Source: Pseudomonadota bacterium (lineage in GTDB: Bacteria > Pseudomonadota > Gammaproteobacteria > Steroidobacterales > Steroidobacteraceae). Taken from it: a DNA stretch of 6,385 bases. The position numbers and the translations under genes were made by a program. Positions 1 to 5,504 of this stretch are shown here, one piece after another. The stretch is from contig JAJYTX010000176.1 in NCBI GenBank assembly GCA_021792815.1, positions 1 to 6,385 on the forward strand. Reading direction: 5' to 3'. Positions within the stretch are counted from its first letter, which is position 1. Each line of letters opens with the position of its first letter. The notes under the pieces were generated by a model. That model worked only from the letters and a program-made list of their open reading frames with translations, ran no database searches and was not told where the DNA came from.

Positions 1-388
1 GGCTTTCCACGCGCGGCGGATTGAATGCGCGCACCGCCGCGCCGGCGGTGCGCAGCGGGGCGAAGAATGCGCGATGCGCGTTGCCCAATGTTCCGAACCA
101 GTCGTGAATCAGGGCCACCTGCACGCCCGCGTGGGCCTTGGCCACCAGCAGGTCGCGGAACCGTCGCCCCACCGCATCATCGGCGATGATGTAGTTCTCG
201 AGCAGCACATACTGGCGCGCCGACTCGATCAGCTCCGCCCAGGCTTCGAAATGTGCCCGGCCGTCGATCAGCAGCTGAACGCGGTTGCCGCCGACGAGCG
301 GCGCGCCGGCGGCGCGGCTCAGCGCCTGGCCGGCCTGCAGGCGCAGCGAGCGGTGATGGCGAGGCGGGTTTGCAGCCGGACCGGACAT
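1..388 (-). CDS. Phospholipase D-like / cardiolipin synthase, N-terminal part (cut by window edge)
   Basis: The reading frame gives 129 residues before it leaves the window. After a basic N-terminal stretch of about 30 residues come the segments NRVQLLIDGRAHFEAW, YVLLENYIIADDAVGRRFRD and AGVQVALIHDWFGTLGN, the usual order at the start of bacterial cardiolipin synthases of the ClsB/YbhO type: a first beta strand, the 'LExYI...D.G' segment, then the 'GV.V..L.D..G' segment. These enzymes join phosphatidyl groups to make cardiolipin at the inner membrane. The catalytic HxK(x)4D motifs lie further on and are not visible, so activity cannot be judged. No membrane helix is seen in this part, as in ClsB and unlike ClsA. 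The ATG at 386-388 has no clear Shine-Dalgarno; a TACACT box lies just upstream. It is the last gene on this strand, 122 bp behind the histidine kinase, and has no obvious functional link to the cytochrome genes. Confidence 0.85.
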   Translation of the reverse strand, partial: MSGPAANPPRHHRSLRLQAGQALSRAAGAPLVGGNRVQLLIDGRAHFEAWAELIESARQYVLLENYIIADDAVGRRFRDLLVAKAHAGVQVALIHDWFGTLGNAHRAFFAPLRTAGAAVRAFNPPRVES

Positions 389-510
389 GCCGGGAGTGTA
401 GGCCGAAGCGGGGGCCGCTCCGCAATAGCGCAACGCATCAGCCCCCGGTGGGCCGCGTCGCGTGCGGTATGCCCGCCCCGTGCCAGCGCCCGCGCGTCCC
501 TCCGGGCGGA
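389..510 (-). other. Short gap between kinase and phospholipase D-like gene; weak hairpin and possible promoter
   Basis: Just after the kinase stop codon lies a 6-bp GC hairpin (CGCCCG at 487-492 pairing with CGGGCG at 503-508, loop of 10). It has no T-tract, so it is at best a transcript-end structure and not a standard intrinsic terminator. On the minus strand TACACT ends 6 bases before the ATG of the phospholipase D-like gene, with TTGCGG 19 bases further upstream. This is a weak sigma70-like pair whose predicted start would fall at or next to the ATG. Confidence 0.25.
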
Positions 511-1257
511 TCAGCAGACCGCGAGCACCTTGCCCGCAGCAATTTCGACACAGAATGTCGAACCCCGCCCGAGGCGGGATCGGACCGTGACCGGCAGGCC
601 CAACATGCGCGACACCCGTCGCACGATGCCGAGCCCGAGTCCGAAGCCCTCGGCTGCCACGCGACGGGCCGGATCGAGGCGGCGGAAGTCCTCGAAGATC
701 CGCTCGAGCTCGCCGCGCGCGATGCCGATGCCGGTGTCGGACACCTCCAGGCGTAACGACCCCTGCGCGCGCCGCTGCACGCGCAGCCGCACCTCGCCCG
801 AGCGCGTGTAACGAATCGCATTGCTGACCAGATTCGCCAACAGGCTGCGCAGAAAGGTCGCATCGGTCTCGATGACCTGGTCGGCGCGCCCGCAGGTGAA
901 GGCCAGGCCCTTGGCTCTGGCCACCGGGCCGAATTGCCGCTCGAGATACCCGAACATCTCCGAGATCCGCACGGGCTGCTCATCGACACGGACCGTGCCC
1001 GACTCGATGCGGCAGATCTCGAGCAGCATCCGCAGCAGCTCGCGCATGCGCTCGACGGAGCCACGGGCCGTAACCAGCTCCGCGGCGGTGCCCGCGGCCG
1101 CGCTCTTGCGCTCGATCTGTGCGAGCGCAAGCTCAAGCGCCTGTACCGGCTGCGTCAGATCGTGCACCGCGAGATTGAGAAAATCGAGCACCGTGCGCAG
1201 ATTCGGTTGCGGTCCGGCCGCGCTGGAGACGGCACGCGCGGAACGCGCATCGAGCAT
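511..1257 (-). CDS. Small soluble sensor histidine kinase (HisKA-HATPase), no sensor domain
   Basis: From the ATG at 1255-1257 the protein has 248 residues, essentially only the transmitter core. The H-box is at residues 26-40 with the phospho-accepting His at 32 in the context HDLTQPVQALELAL. This belongs to the 'HDLRQPL' variety seen in some soluble or hybrid kinases rather than the classic HE-x-R/T-P box. The ATPase domain follows: N-box around Asn142/Asn146 (LLANLVSNAIRYT), G1 box VSDTGIGI (Asp174), F-box IFEDFRRLD (188-195) and G2 box GFGLGLGIV (204-212). No membrane helix, PAS, GAF or HAMP is visible, so it must sense in the cytoplasm or through a partner. Start choice: AGGAGGTC sits directly before this ATG, a strong but rather close Shine-Dalgarno. 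A GTG at 1381-1383 would add 42 basic residues with no recognisable domain (290 aa form) and has a poorer ribosome site. It lies downstream of the OmpR-family regulator on the same strand and is its likely partner. It is a kinase with high certainty; its signal is unknown. Confidence 0.88.
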   Translation of the reverse strand: MLDARSARAVSSAAGPQPNLRTVLDFLNLAVHDLTQPVQALELALAQIERKSAAAGTAAELVTARGSVERMRELLRMLLEICRIESGTVRVDEQPVRISEMFGYLERQFGPVARAKGLAFTCGRADQVIETDATFLRSLLANLVSNAIRYTRSGEVRLRVQRRAQGSLRLEVSDTGIGIARGELERIFEDFRRLDPARRVAAEGFGLGLGIVRRVSRMLGLPVTVRSRLGRGSTFCVEIAAGKVLAVC

Positions 1258-1682
1258 GACCTCCTGATCCGCACAGACCTCCGTCGGCCGCAGCCGGCGG
1301 CGGGTCGTCTGTCGCAGGGGCAGCGCCAGGCAAGGTTGCCTGCCCGACGCGATATGAACCTGCCTCAGATGCTTGCTGCTCACCTTGTGTCGGACAACCG
1401 GTGCGTCCCGGCAGATGCGCGCAGGCCGCGCGCACCGTCATCATCCGCCTCCGAGTTGAAATTGGACCATCGGCTGACCCACGAATCAAATTGCGGCTTG
1501 TATCGATGTGGGGCCGGGCCGAACGGCCTGCACCGCCCGCCGGCCGCGGCAGCCCGAGCAACCGCTCCGCGCGCCCGGAGGAGGTAACGCGTCAACAGCC
1601 GCGCCGGACTCTCCCCGGCCGGCCGGCCGATCTGTTGACATCCAGTGCGACGCTGCGGGCTCATGAATGCCGATCCCCGCGG
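1258..1682 (-). other. Intergenic region between response regulator and kinase
   Basis: The stretch of about 425 bp is long for an operon of two partner genes. It contains a long inverted repeat near the regulator end (listed separately), a 7-bp hairpin (CAGGCAA at 1327-1333 and TTGCCTG at 1336-1342), and an AT-richer patch at about 1450-1495. In that patch the minus strand reads TTGATT, 17 bases, TCCAAT: 4 of 6 matches to each sigma70 box, so a weak candidate for a kinase-specific promoter. An ORF of 94 codons (1380-1664, minus) would end in a GTGA overlap with the alternative GTG start of the kinase. Its sequence is a low-complexity Arg/Ala/Gly run without family character and I do not call it a gene. 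Confidence 0.4.
1591..1639. repeat. Long imperfect inverted repeat between regulator and kinase genes
   Basis: Perfect 8-base arms GTCAACAG (1591-1598) and CTGTTGAC (1632-1639) flank a 33-base GC-rich centre. Inside, after a symmetric 4 x 4 mismatch, GCCGG (1603-1607) can pair with CCGGC (1623-1627), leaving a 15-base apical loop. It begins about 43 bp after the regulator stop codon. There is no T-tract on either side, so it is not a simple terminator. It could be an mRNA processing or stabilising hairpin, or a protein-binding palindrome. Confidence 0.5.
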
Positions 1683-2393
1683 TCAGGCGCCGGGCGAGAA
1701 CTTGTAGCCGACCCCCCACACGGTCCGCAGCAGCCGCGGCTTCGCTGGGTCGCGCTCGATCTTGGCGCGCAGGCGATTGATGTGACACTGCACCGCGTGA
1801 TCGTAACCGTCGTGCGTGTAGCCCCACACGGCATCGAACAACTCGGCACGCGAATACACGCGCCCGGGGTTGCGGGCCAGCAGCAGCAGCAGATCGTACT
1901 CCTTGTGCGTCAACGCCACCGGTCTGCCGCGCACGGTCACCTCGCGTTGGCGCGGATCGATGCTGAGATCCTCGCAGATCCGCAGGACCTCTCCGAGGTT
2001 CCCGGCCTGCTCGGACAAGGCATCCACGCGGCGAAAAATCGCCTTGACCCGCGCCATCAGCTCCGCCGCACTGAACGGCTTGGTCATGTAGTCATCGGCG
2101 CCCATCTCCAGTCCGAGCACCTTGTCGACTTCGCTTGCCCGGGCACTCAGCATCAGCACCGGGGTGTAGGCCCGGTGGGCCCTCAGCCGGCGACACACCT
2201 CGAGTCCGTCCAGCCCCGGCAGCATGATGTCCAGAAGAATGAGATCGAAGGGCTTCGACTGCGCCAGGTTCAGGCCGGTATCGCCCGCCAAGGCCACCTC
2301 GACACTGCAGGAGAGAGCCTCCAGCTGATGCTTGAGAGCGCCAGCCACCTCCGGCTCGTCCTCCACGATCAGCACATTGCGACTCGAACTCAA
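1683..2393 (-). CDS. OmpR/PhoB-family two-component response regulator
   Basis: The protein has 236 residues from a TTG start. The receiver domain (about 6-118) shows the acidic pair Glu11-Asp12, the phospho-accepting Asp55 (LLDIMLPGLDG), Ser83 and the Lys105-Pro106 pair (DDYMTKPF). The C-terminal winged helix (about 137-232) has the family's marks: LTHKEYDLLLLLARNPGRV, SRAELFDAVWG, the recognition-helix region CHINRLRAKIE, and the last hairpin TVWGVGYKF. Length is normal for this family. Start choice: the TTG at 2391-2393 is preceded by GGAGGG with a 7-base spacer and puts the receiver strand VLIVEDE at residue 7, as usual. An upstream GTG at 2487-2489 would add 32 Pro/Gly/Ser-rich residues and lacks a good ribosome site. 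Family members bind direct repeats about 11 bp apart as dimers when phosphorylated. The adjacent intergenic region 4180-5304 carries such repeats, so this regulator may control the cytochrome units (inference). Confidence 0.92.
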   Translation of the reverse strand: MSSSRNVLIVEDEPEVAGALKHQLEALSCSVEVALAGDTGLNLAQSKPFDLILLDIMLPGLDGLEVCRRLRAHRAYTPVLMLSARASEVDKVLGLEMGADDYMTKPFSAAELMARVKAIFRRVDALSEQAGNLGEVLRICEDLSIDPRQREVTVRGRPVALTHKEYDLLLLLARNPGRVYSRAELFDAVWGYTHDGYDHAVQCHINRLRAKIERDPAKPRLLRTVWGVGYKFSPGA

Positions 2394-2810
2394 GGTGAAG
2401 CCCTCCGGTGCCTGATACGGTTGTTGCGTCCTGACTCCCTGGTAACGCCCCCCGGGCCCGGCGGAGGATGGGCTTGCGGAGGGCGTCACCCCGAATCAAT
2501 CGGAAACCTCATGACGGCATACAGCGACCATGCGCATGGCGGGCATGAGGTGAATATCGAGCGCAGCGAGCGTCAGGCCCGTCACGGGCTTCTCCTCACG
2601 GGTGACGGCGCCTGCGTGCGCGCATCCGCCGGGGACCAGGCCGGCAGACGCGATGCCGGGGTATCGAACCGTGAATTGACCCATGGCGCACCTCACATTG
2701 AGTCCACCTGGACGCATCGAGTGCCGGTCGGGGAGAAATCGCGTCCGTCCCGAACCCGGAGCGGATGCCGCCACACTCTCCCGCTGGCCGGCCGTAAACC
2801 GCTGCGCGGC
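2394..2810 (-). other. Gap between YtkA/FixH-like gene and response regulator
   Basis: This stretch of about 417 bp separates the cytochrome run from the regulator on the same strand. It holds one doubtful small ORF (2496-2684, listed separately) and an inverted repeat (CCGTCAC at 2579-2585, GTGACGG at 2602-2608). One TTTCTCC hexamer-like half-site occurs on the minus strand near 2740, without an 11-bp partner. After the stop codon at 2811 there is only a short CCGC-GCA-GCGG hairpin followed by TTTA, too weak for a confident terminator. I see no convincing promoter for the regulator. Confidence 0.4.
2496..2684 (-). CDS. Possible small protein of 62 aa, unrecognised (doubtful)
   Basis: The ATG at 2682-2684 has GAGGTG a few bases upstream (plus-strand 2689-2694). 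A second in-frame start, GTG at 2583-2585, is preceded by GAGGAG with a 6-base spacer and would give a 29-residue peptide beginning MTGLTLAALDIHLMPAM. The C-terminal part has several Met and His residues and ends CRHEVSD. It lies in the gap upstream of the response regulator, on the same strand. I do not recognise a family and there is no signal peptide. Two independent ribosome sites in one frame are suggestive, but the length is within chance for GC-rich DNA. Confidence 0.22.
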   Translation of the reverse strand: MGQFTVRYPGIASAGLVPGGCAHAGAVTREEKPVTGLTLAALDIHLMPAMRMVAVCRHEVSD

Positions 2811-3293
2811 TCAGGTGCCCGCGACGGCGTAGGTAAACGTCGTGGCGGTGTGCGGCAGACCGGGCACCGATATCGACAGCCGCACGTCGTACCTGCCAGA
2901 GGAGGGCATGAAGAAATAATTGCCGTAGGTGACACTGCCGGCAATGGACATCGACTGCAGCGGCTTGCGTTGCACCGGCACGGACCGACCGTCGGTGGAC
3001 CACACCTTCGCCGTCACGGTGGCATTGCCGACCCGCTGACCCGTATCGCGGTTGAACACCGCGATCATCACGTGCTGGTCACTCGGGTTGGAGGGAACCC
3101 CGCCATGCATCGAGCGCTCGGAGCTGCCGGGCGCGTAATTCCGGGCAATGACGGCCGCCGGGGTGATTCCGACATAGATCTCGTATGCGCCAGCGACCCG
3201 ATCCAGTCCGTTCTGTGCGCCGACGGCGCCCGATACCAGAAGAGCAGCCACGGCCGGCATGGCCGCCGAGACATAAGCACGTTGCCTTTTCAT
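2811..3293 (-). CDS. Secreted YtkA/FixH-like beta-sandwich protein
   Basis: The 160-residue protein begins with a typical Sec signal peptide: basic KRQR, hydrophobic AAMPAVAALLVSGAV, and a predicted cut after Ala26 (VGA|QN), so it should be periplasmic. The mature part reads as a small all-beta domain: YEIYVGITPAAVI, HVMIAVFNRDTGQRVGNATV, TAKVWSTDG, then the closing GNYFFMPSSGRYDVRLSI and a final strand TATTFTYAV. This order resembles YtkA/FixH-type immunoglobulin-like domains; the assignment comes from pattern only. It has no Cys, but Met62-His63, His74, Met115 and Met129 could form a metal site (inference). The start is well supported: GGGAG lies 8 bases before the ATG. It is the last gene of the three-gene run, 16 bp after the preceding stop, so it is probably made together with the cytochrome and may assist metal or cytochrome handling. 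Confidence 0.75.
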   Translation of the reverse strand: MKRQRAYVSAAMPAVAALLVSGAVGAQNGLDRVAGAYEIYVGITPAAVIARNYAPGSSERSMHGGVPSNPSDQHVMIAVFNRDTGQRVGNATVTAKVWSTDGRSVPVQRKPLQSMSIAGSVTYGNYFFMPSSGRYDVRLSISVPGLPHTATTFTYAVAGT

Positions 3294-3309
3294 GACATCG
3301 TCTCCCGTT

Positions 3310-3720
3310 CTATTGCCGTTCGGCTCTCGAAAGACAGGCCATCCGCGGGCCTCTCCCGAGCCACATCCGATACGGAGAAATGATTGTTTCCGCGGCCGTC
3401 GCCGCGATCGCGGCGACGGTGTTCGCCGAGGTGATGGCGCTCACGCCGTCGTACGTCGGCAGGCCGGCTGCGGCCGGCGTCCTGGCGGTGGCGCCGGCAT
3501 GCCAGGCAATGCAGTCGCCGGCCGGAGTCCGGTGCGTGACGGCCTGATGGCCAGCCCGGCCGGGCCGGACTCCAGCCGCTGTTCCCGCAAGAAGGTATCG
3601 AGCGACGCGCTGCCAGGCGCCCTCGGCGACGCGACGGACCGCAGCAGTACCAGCCGAGGTGTACGGAAGCGGGTCGCTTACCGAACGCTTTGCCAACGAC
3701 TGCTCGCCCGCGTTGGTCAT
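3310..3720 (-). CDS. Short protein resembling a decayed cytochrome c (CxxWH in place of CxxCH)
   Basis: The ORF of 136 codons has an excellent ribosome site (GGAGG, 5-base spacer) 20 bp after the monohaem cytochrome gene and ends 16 bp before the next start. Residues 67-105 resemble the haem-binding part of the cytochrome subunits of membrane alcohol/aldehyde dehydrogenases: AGDCIAWHAG where those proteins have AGDCxACHT, then GLPTYDG and ITSANTV where they have a GLP...G segment and TNITPD. The second haem Cys is Trp73 (TGG, complement of 3502-3504); one base change would restore TGC. There is no signal peptide and no C-terminal Met-ligand region, so covalent haem attachment by the usual route is impossible. 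The N-terminal third matches nothing I know. It is either a cytochrome remnant still in reading frame, or an unrelated hypothetical protein. The likeness is from memory of the family pattern, not from an alignment. Confidence 0.5.
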   Translation of the reverse strand: MTNAGEQSLAKRSVSDPLPYTSAGTAAVRRVAEGAWQRVARYLLAGTAAGVRPGRAGHQAVTHRTPAGDCIAWHAGATARTPAAAGLPTYDGVSAITSANTVAAIAATAAETIISPYRMWLGRGPRMACLSRAERQ

Positions 3721-3740
3721 GCCGGCCTCCAGTCGGTGCG

Positions 3741-4076
3741 TTACGCCCCGAACTGGCTGTGCAGATAGGCCAGCACCTGCTTGATCTGCGCGTCGGTGAG
3801 CGACGCATCGCCGCCCTTCGGAGGCATCGCCATCGGCGAGCCCGGGCTCTGGTAGCCGTTCTCGATGCGCTGCAGAAGCACGGTGTCCGACTGACTGAGC
3901 ACGCCACCCTTGAGCGTGAAGTCCGGAATTCCGGGCATCGCGCCCTTGCCGTCATTGCCGTGACAGGCGCTGCAGTGCGCCGCGTAGATCGCCTGTCCGG
4001 CGTTCCCGGCGGACGCGTAACCTGCAACCAGGGATCCGAACACCGCGGCGCAGAGCGCCAACGTTGACTTTCTCAT
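3741..4076 (-). CDS. Periplasmic class I monohaem cytochrome c
   Basis: The 111-residue protein has a Sec signal peptide (MRKS, hydrophobic LALCAAVFGSLVAG, predicted cut after ASA at residue 23). Its mature domain of about 88 residues is a small class I cytochrome c: CSACH at 35-39 binds haem covalently through Cys35 and Cys38, with His39 as one axial ligand. The segment SPMAMPPKGG at 80-89 supplies the Met ligand (Met84 most likely), and the C-terminal helix LTDAQIKQVLAYLHSQ is typical. It should be a soluble periplasmic electron carrier. The start has GGGAG with a 7-base spacer. It is the first gene of the minus-strand run and faces the multihaem cytochrome across the long intergenic region, so it may pass electrons to or from that conduit (inference from context). 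Confidence 0.93.
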   Translation of the reverse strand: MRKSTLALCAAVFGSLVAGYASAGNAGQAIYAAHCSACHGNDGKGAMPGIPDFTLKGGVLSQSDTVLLQRIENGYQSPGSPMAMPPKGGDASLTDAQIKQVLAYLHSQFGA

Positions 4077-4182
4077 GGAGTATCTCCCGATAGTTGGGTC
4101 GAGTCGTCATCGCGTGTATCAGTCGTCCGCCCCGGCTCATGAAACAACATGGAGCACGCTGCGTTCAATGTCGCACGGAAAT

Positions 4183-4199
4183 TTCTCGATTCCTTCTTA
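4183..4199 (+). promoter_or_regulatory. Direct-repeat site 1 (TTCTCG-N5-TTCTTA)
   Basis: TTCTCG at 4183-4188 is followed exactly 11 bp later by TTCTTA at 4194-4199, preceded by GGAAA. It lies 107-123 bp upstream of the monohaem cytochrome start, on the opposite strand to that gene. The spacing fits tandem binding by an OmpR-family dimer. Confidence 0.4.
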
Positions 4200-4235
4200 T
4201 TGCGCAGCGCGAACCGAGGAATTCCAGAACGGCCT

Positions 4236-4252
4236 GTCTCGAATTGCTCTTG
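4236..4252 (+). promoter_or_regulatory. Direct-repeat site 2 (GTCTCG-N5-CTCTTG)
   Basis: GTCTCG at 4236-4241 and CTCTTG at 4247-4252 are 11 bp apart. The inner bases AATTG resemble the TTTTG of the site at 5288. It starts 53 bp from site 1, close to five helical turns, which would put both on the same DNA face. Confidence 0.35.
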
Positions 4253-4441
4253 ATCAATCATCATATTTTTCCGCTGCGCTATCTGGGTGGAAAATTTCAG
4301 GCTGACTTCCTTCGCACGACCGCATGATAGACGTCGTCGTCGGCATGCCGCATCGGGGAATACTCTTATAACATCTGGCCGACGCGCAACGTGGCAGGCG
4401 CGATCTGCGGACATCCATAAGAAACATCGAATATTAAAAAA

Positions 4442-4483
4442 TTCTCCGACGTTTCTCGCGCGAAGTTTCTCGTTTCGTTCTCG
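4442..4483 (+). promoter_or_regulatory. Double direct-repeat site (four TTCTCG-like hexamers)
   Basis: Two pairs lie side by side: TTCTCC (4442-4447) with TTCTCG (4453-4458), and TTCTCG (4467-4472) with TTCTCG (4478-4483). Each pair has 11-bp spacing, and the pairs start 25 bp apart. This is the densest cluster in the window and sits in the AT-rich patch that begins near 4421. It is the strongest candidate for an OmpR-family operator here. Confidence 0.5.
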
Positions 4484-5287
4484 AATTGATGCAGGCGCAC
4501 GCTGCTGCCGACGGCCGATGCATGCGGCTCGATGCGTGCGGGCCGACACGCCCGCGACCGGCCTGCCCACTGGAGCCGGAAGTTGGAAAGCCGCGCTTCG
4601 CAGAGCCGGCGCACCGCTCGCCCGGCTGCGACTCACGGTGAACCGGAGCAGGGCAGACCGCCACGAAACGACGCGCCCATCCCTGCGGAGCCCGCGCATA
4701 CACGACCGCCATTGACGGCGGGCGGCGCACCGGCCCGGTTTGAACCAGCCACGGAGGGCAAATCCGCCGATGGCGCCGCCAATTGCCGTCGGAACGTCGG
4801 GATGGGCTTCAGGGAAACTACGTATCCGGATAGGTGAGCACGGCATTGCATGACAAACCGCAACGGGCGAGCACGGCTGATGCCGTTGGCGGCGCGCAGC
4901 TCATGGGCGGTGTGCATCGCAGTCATCCGTGTGCCTGGCTGCGGCGAGGCCATCACTGCCACAGTCGGCGCGTGCACTGCTGCGGTGCCGCGCCCGCAAC
5001 GACCCCGTGTCGGCAGCGGCCGCCGGCGCAGCAGTGTGCCGCACTGACCCAGCGTTTACTGTTTGTTTATCATCAGGCGCGGTAGACGGTCCGGCGGCAG
5101 TGAGCGTCCGATGACCCGGGCGGCGGGCCGGCTGAAAGATAATGGTGCAGACAGATCGCCGCGGTCATTTTGCGGCGCCAACTGTTGCAACGGGAACGGG
5201 CGCGCGAGTGTCCCGTGAACCTTGCCCGAGACCTGGCCCGACACGAACGGATTTCGAGACAAATCTCAGCGTTTTCCGGCGGAAGAA

Positions 5288-5304
5288 TTCTCGTTTTGCT
5301 CTCG
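5288..5304 (+). promoter_or_regulatory. Direct-repeat site upstream of the multihaem cytochrome (TTCTCG-N5-CTCTCG)
   Basis: TTCTCG at 5288-5293 and CTCTCG at 5299-5304 are 11 bp apart and preceded by GGAAGAA, much like the GAAG before the hexamer at 4467. The site lies 120 bp before the first short ORF and about 250 bp before the multihaem cytochrome start, in the same orientation, suggesting control of this unit. Confidence 0.42.
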
Positions 5305-5423
5305 CGCACCGAACGTCCTTTCAGACACATCGCGAGGTACGCATTTTCACCGATGGAAAGGCCAATTTCGTCTGGATACCGTCGCCCCCGGTGTCAAATC
5401 GAGAGCCGTTCTGGGAGGACGTC

Positions 5424-5504
5424 ATGGTCATCGTGTTGCGCGCCAGCTGCACCATTCCGGCAACAATCAGCATCGGCAAGCCGGATCGCTCATGGCTGTC
5501 ATGA
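5424..5504 (+). CDS. Short leader ORF of 26 aa, in front of the multihaem cytochrome
   Basis: The ATG at 5424-5426 has the best ribosome site of this region, GGGAGGA at 5413-5419, with 5 bases between GGAGG and ATG. The peptide begins MVIVLRASCTIPATISIGK and ends DRSWLS. Its TGA overlaps the ATG of the next short ORF (ATGA at 5501-5504). It is in the same frame as the cytochrome 52 bases on. I recognise no family. It may be a translated leader that sets cytochrome synthesis by coupling, or it may mark an older, longer N-terminus of the cytochrome interrupted by a stop. Translation is inferred only from the ribosome site and the junctions. Confidence 0.35.
   Translation: MVIVLRASCTIPATISIGKPDRSWLS

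Larger units (their letters stand above)
4077..5423. other. Long divergent intergenic region without a convincing gene
   Basis: About 1.35 kb separates the two divergent cytochrome units. The parts at about 4170-4320 and 4410-4490 are clearly AT-richer than their surroundings and contain most of the TTCTCG direct repeats; another pair is at 5288-5304. The stretch 4490-5130 is GC-rich again. Its open frames on both strands (for example 4073-4846 minus, 4287-4715 plus, 4850-5047 plus) are Arg/Ala-rich, lack good ribosome sites and show no family pattern. Small landmarks are a 10-bp palindrome TATCCGGATA at 4823-4832, the palindrome TTGATCAA at 4250-4257, and an AT patch at about 5053-5074. A decayed gene or an untranslated RNA in 4500-5250 cannot be excluded. 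Confidence 0.5.

Noticed and set aside
487..508. Hairpin after the kinase as an intrinsic terminator
   Set aside because: The stem is only 6 bp with a 10-base loop and is not followed by a T-tract on either strand.
74..811. A 245-codon plus-strand frame at the left end
   Set aside because: It runs antisense to the phospholipase D-like gene and the end of the kinase and has no domain character.
1380..1664. A 94-codon minus-strand ORF with a GTGA overlap to the alternative kinase start
   Set aside because: The junction is attractive, but the protein is low-complexity, spans the long inverted repeat, and its start has no ribosome site.
1401..3383. A 660-codon open frame on the plus strand
   Set aside because: It lies antisense to the response regulator and the YtkA/FixH-like gene, both of which show clear family or signal-peptide features. 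Its own sequence is rich in Arg, Gly, His and Pro without domains, a GC-rich shadow frame.
4250..4257. TTGATCAA palindrome as an FNR/CRP-type site
   Set aside because: FNR needs four bases between TTGAT and ATCAA; here the half-sites overlap, so it is not a proper site.
4073..4846. A 257-codon minus-strand frame reaching the monohaem cytochrome start
   Set aside because: It crosses the AT-rich patches and direct repeats, is full of Arg, Ser and Ala, has no ribosome site at its start and matches nothing known to me.
5425..5440. A sigma54-like TGG...TTGCG with GG-N10-GC spacing
   Set aside because: Only the GG/GC core and TTGC fit; the middle of the -24 box does not. Such cores are frequent by chance in GC-rich DNA and no sigma54 activator is seen.
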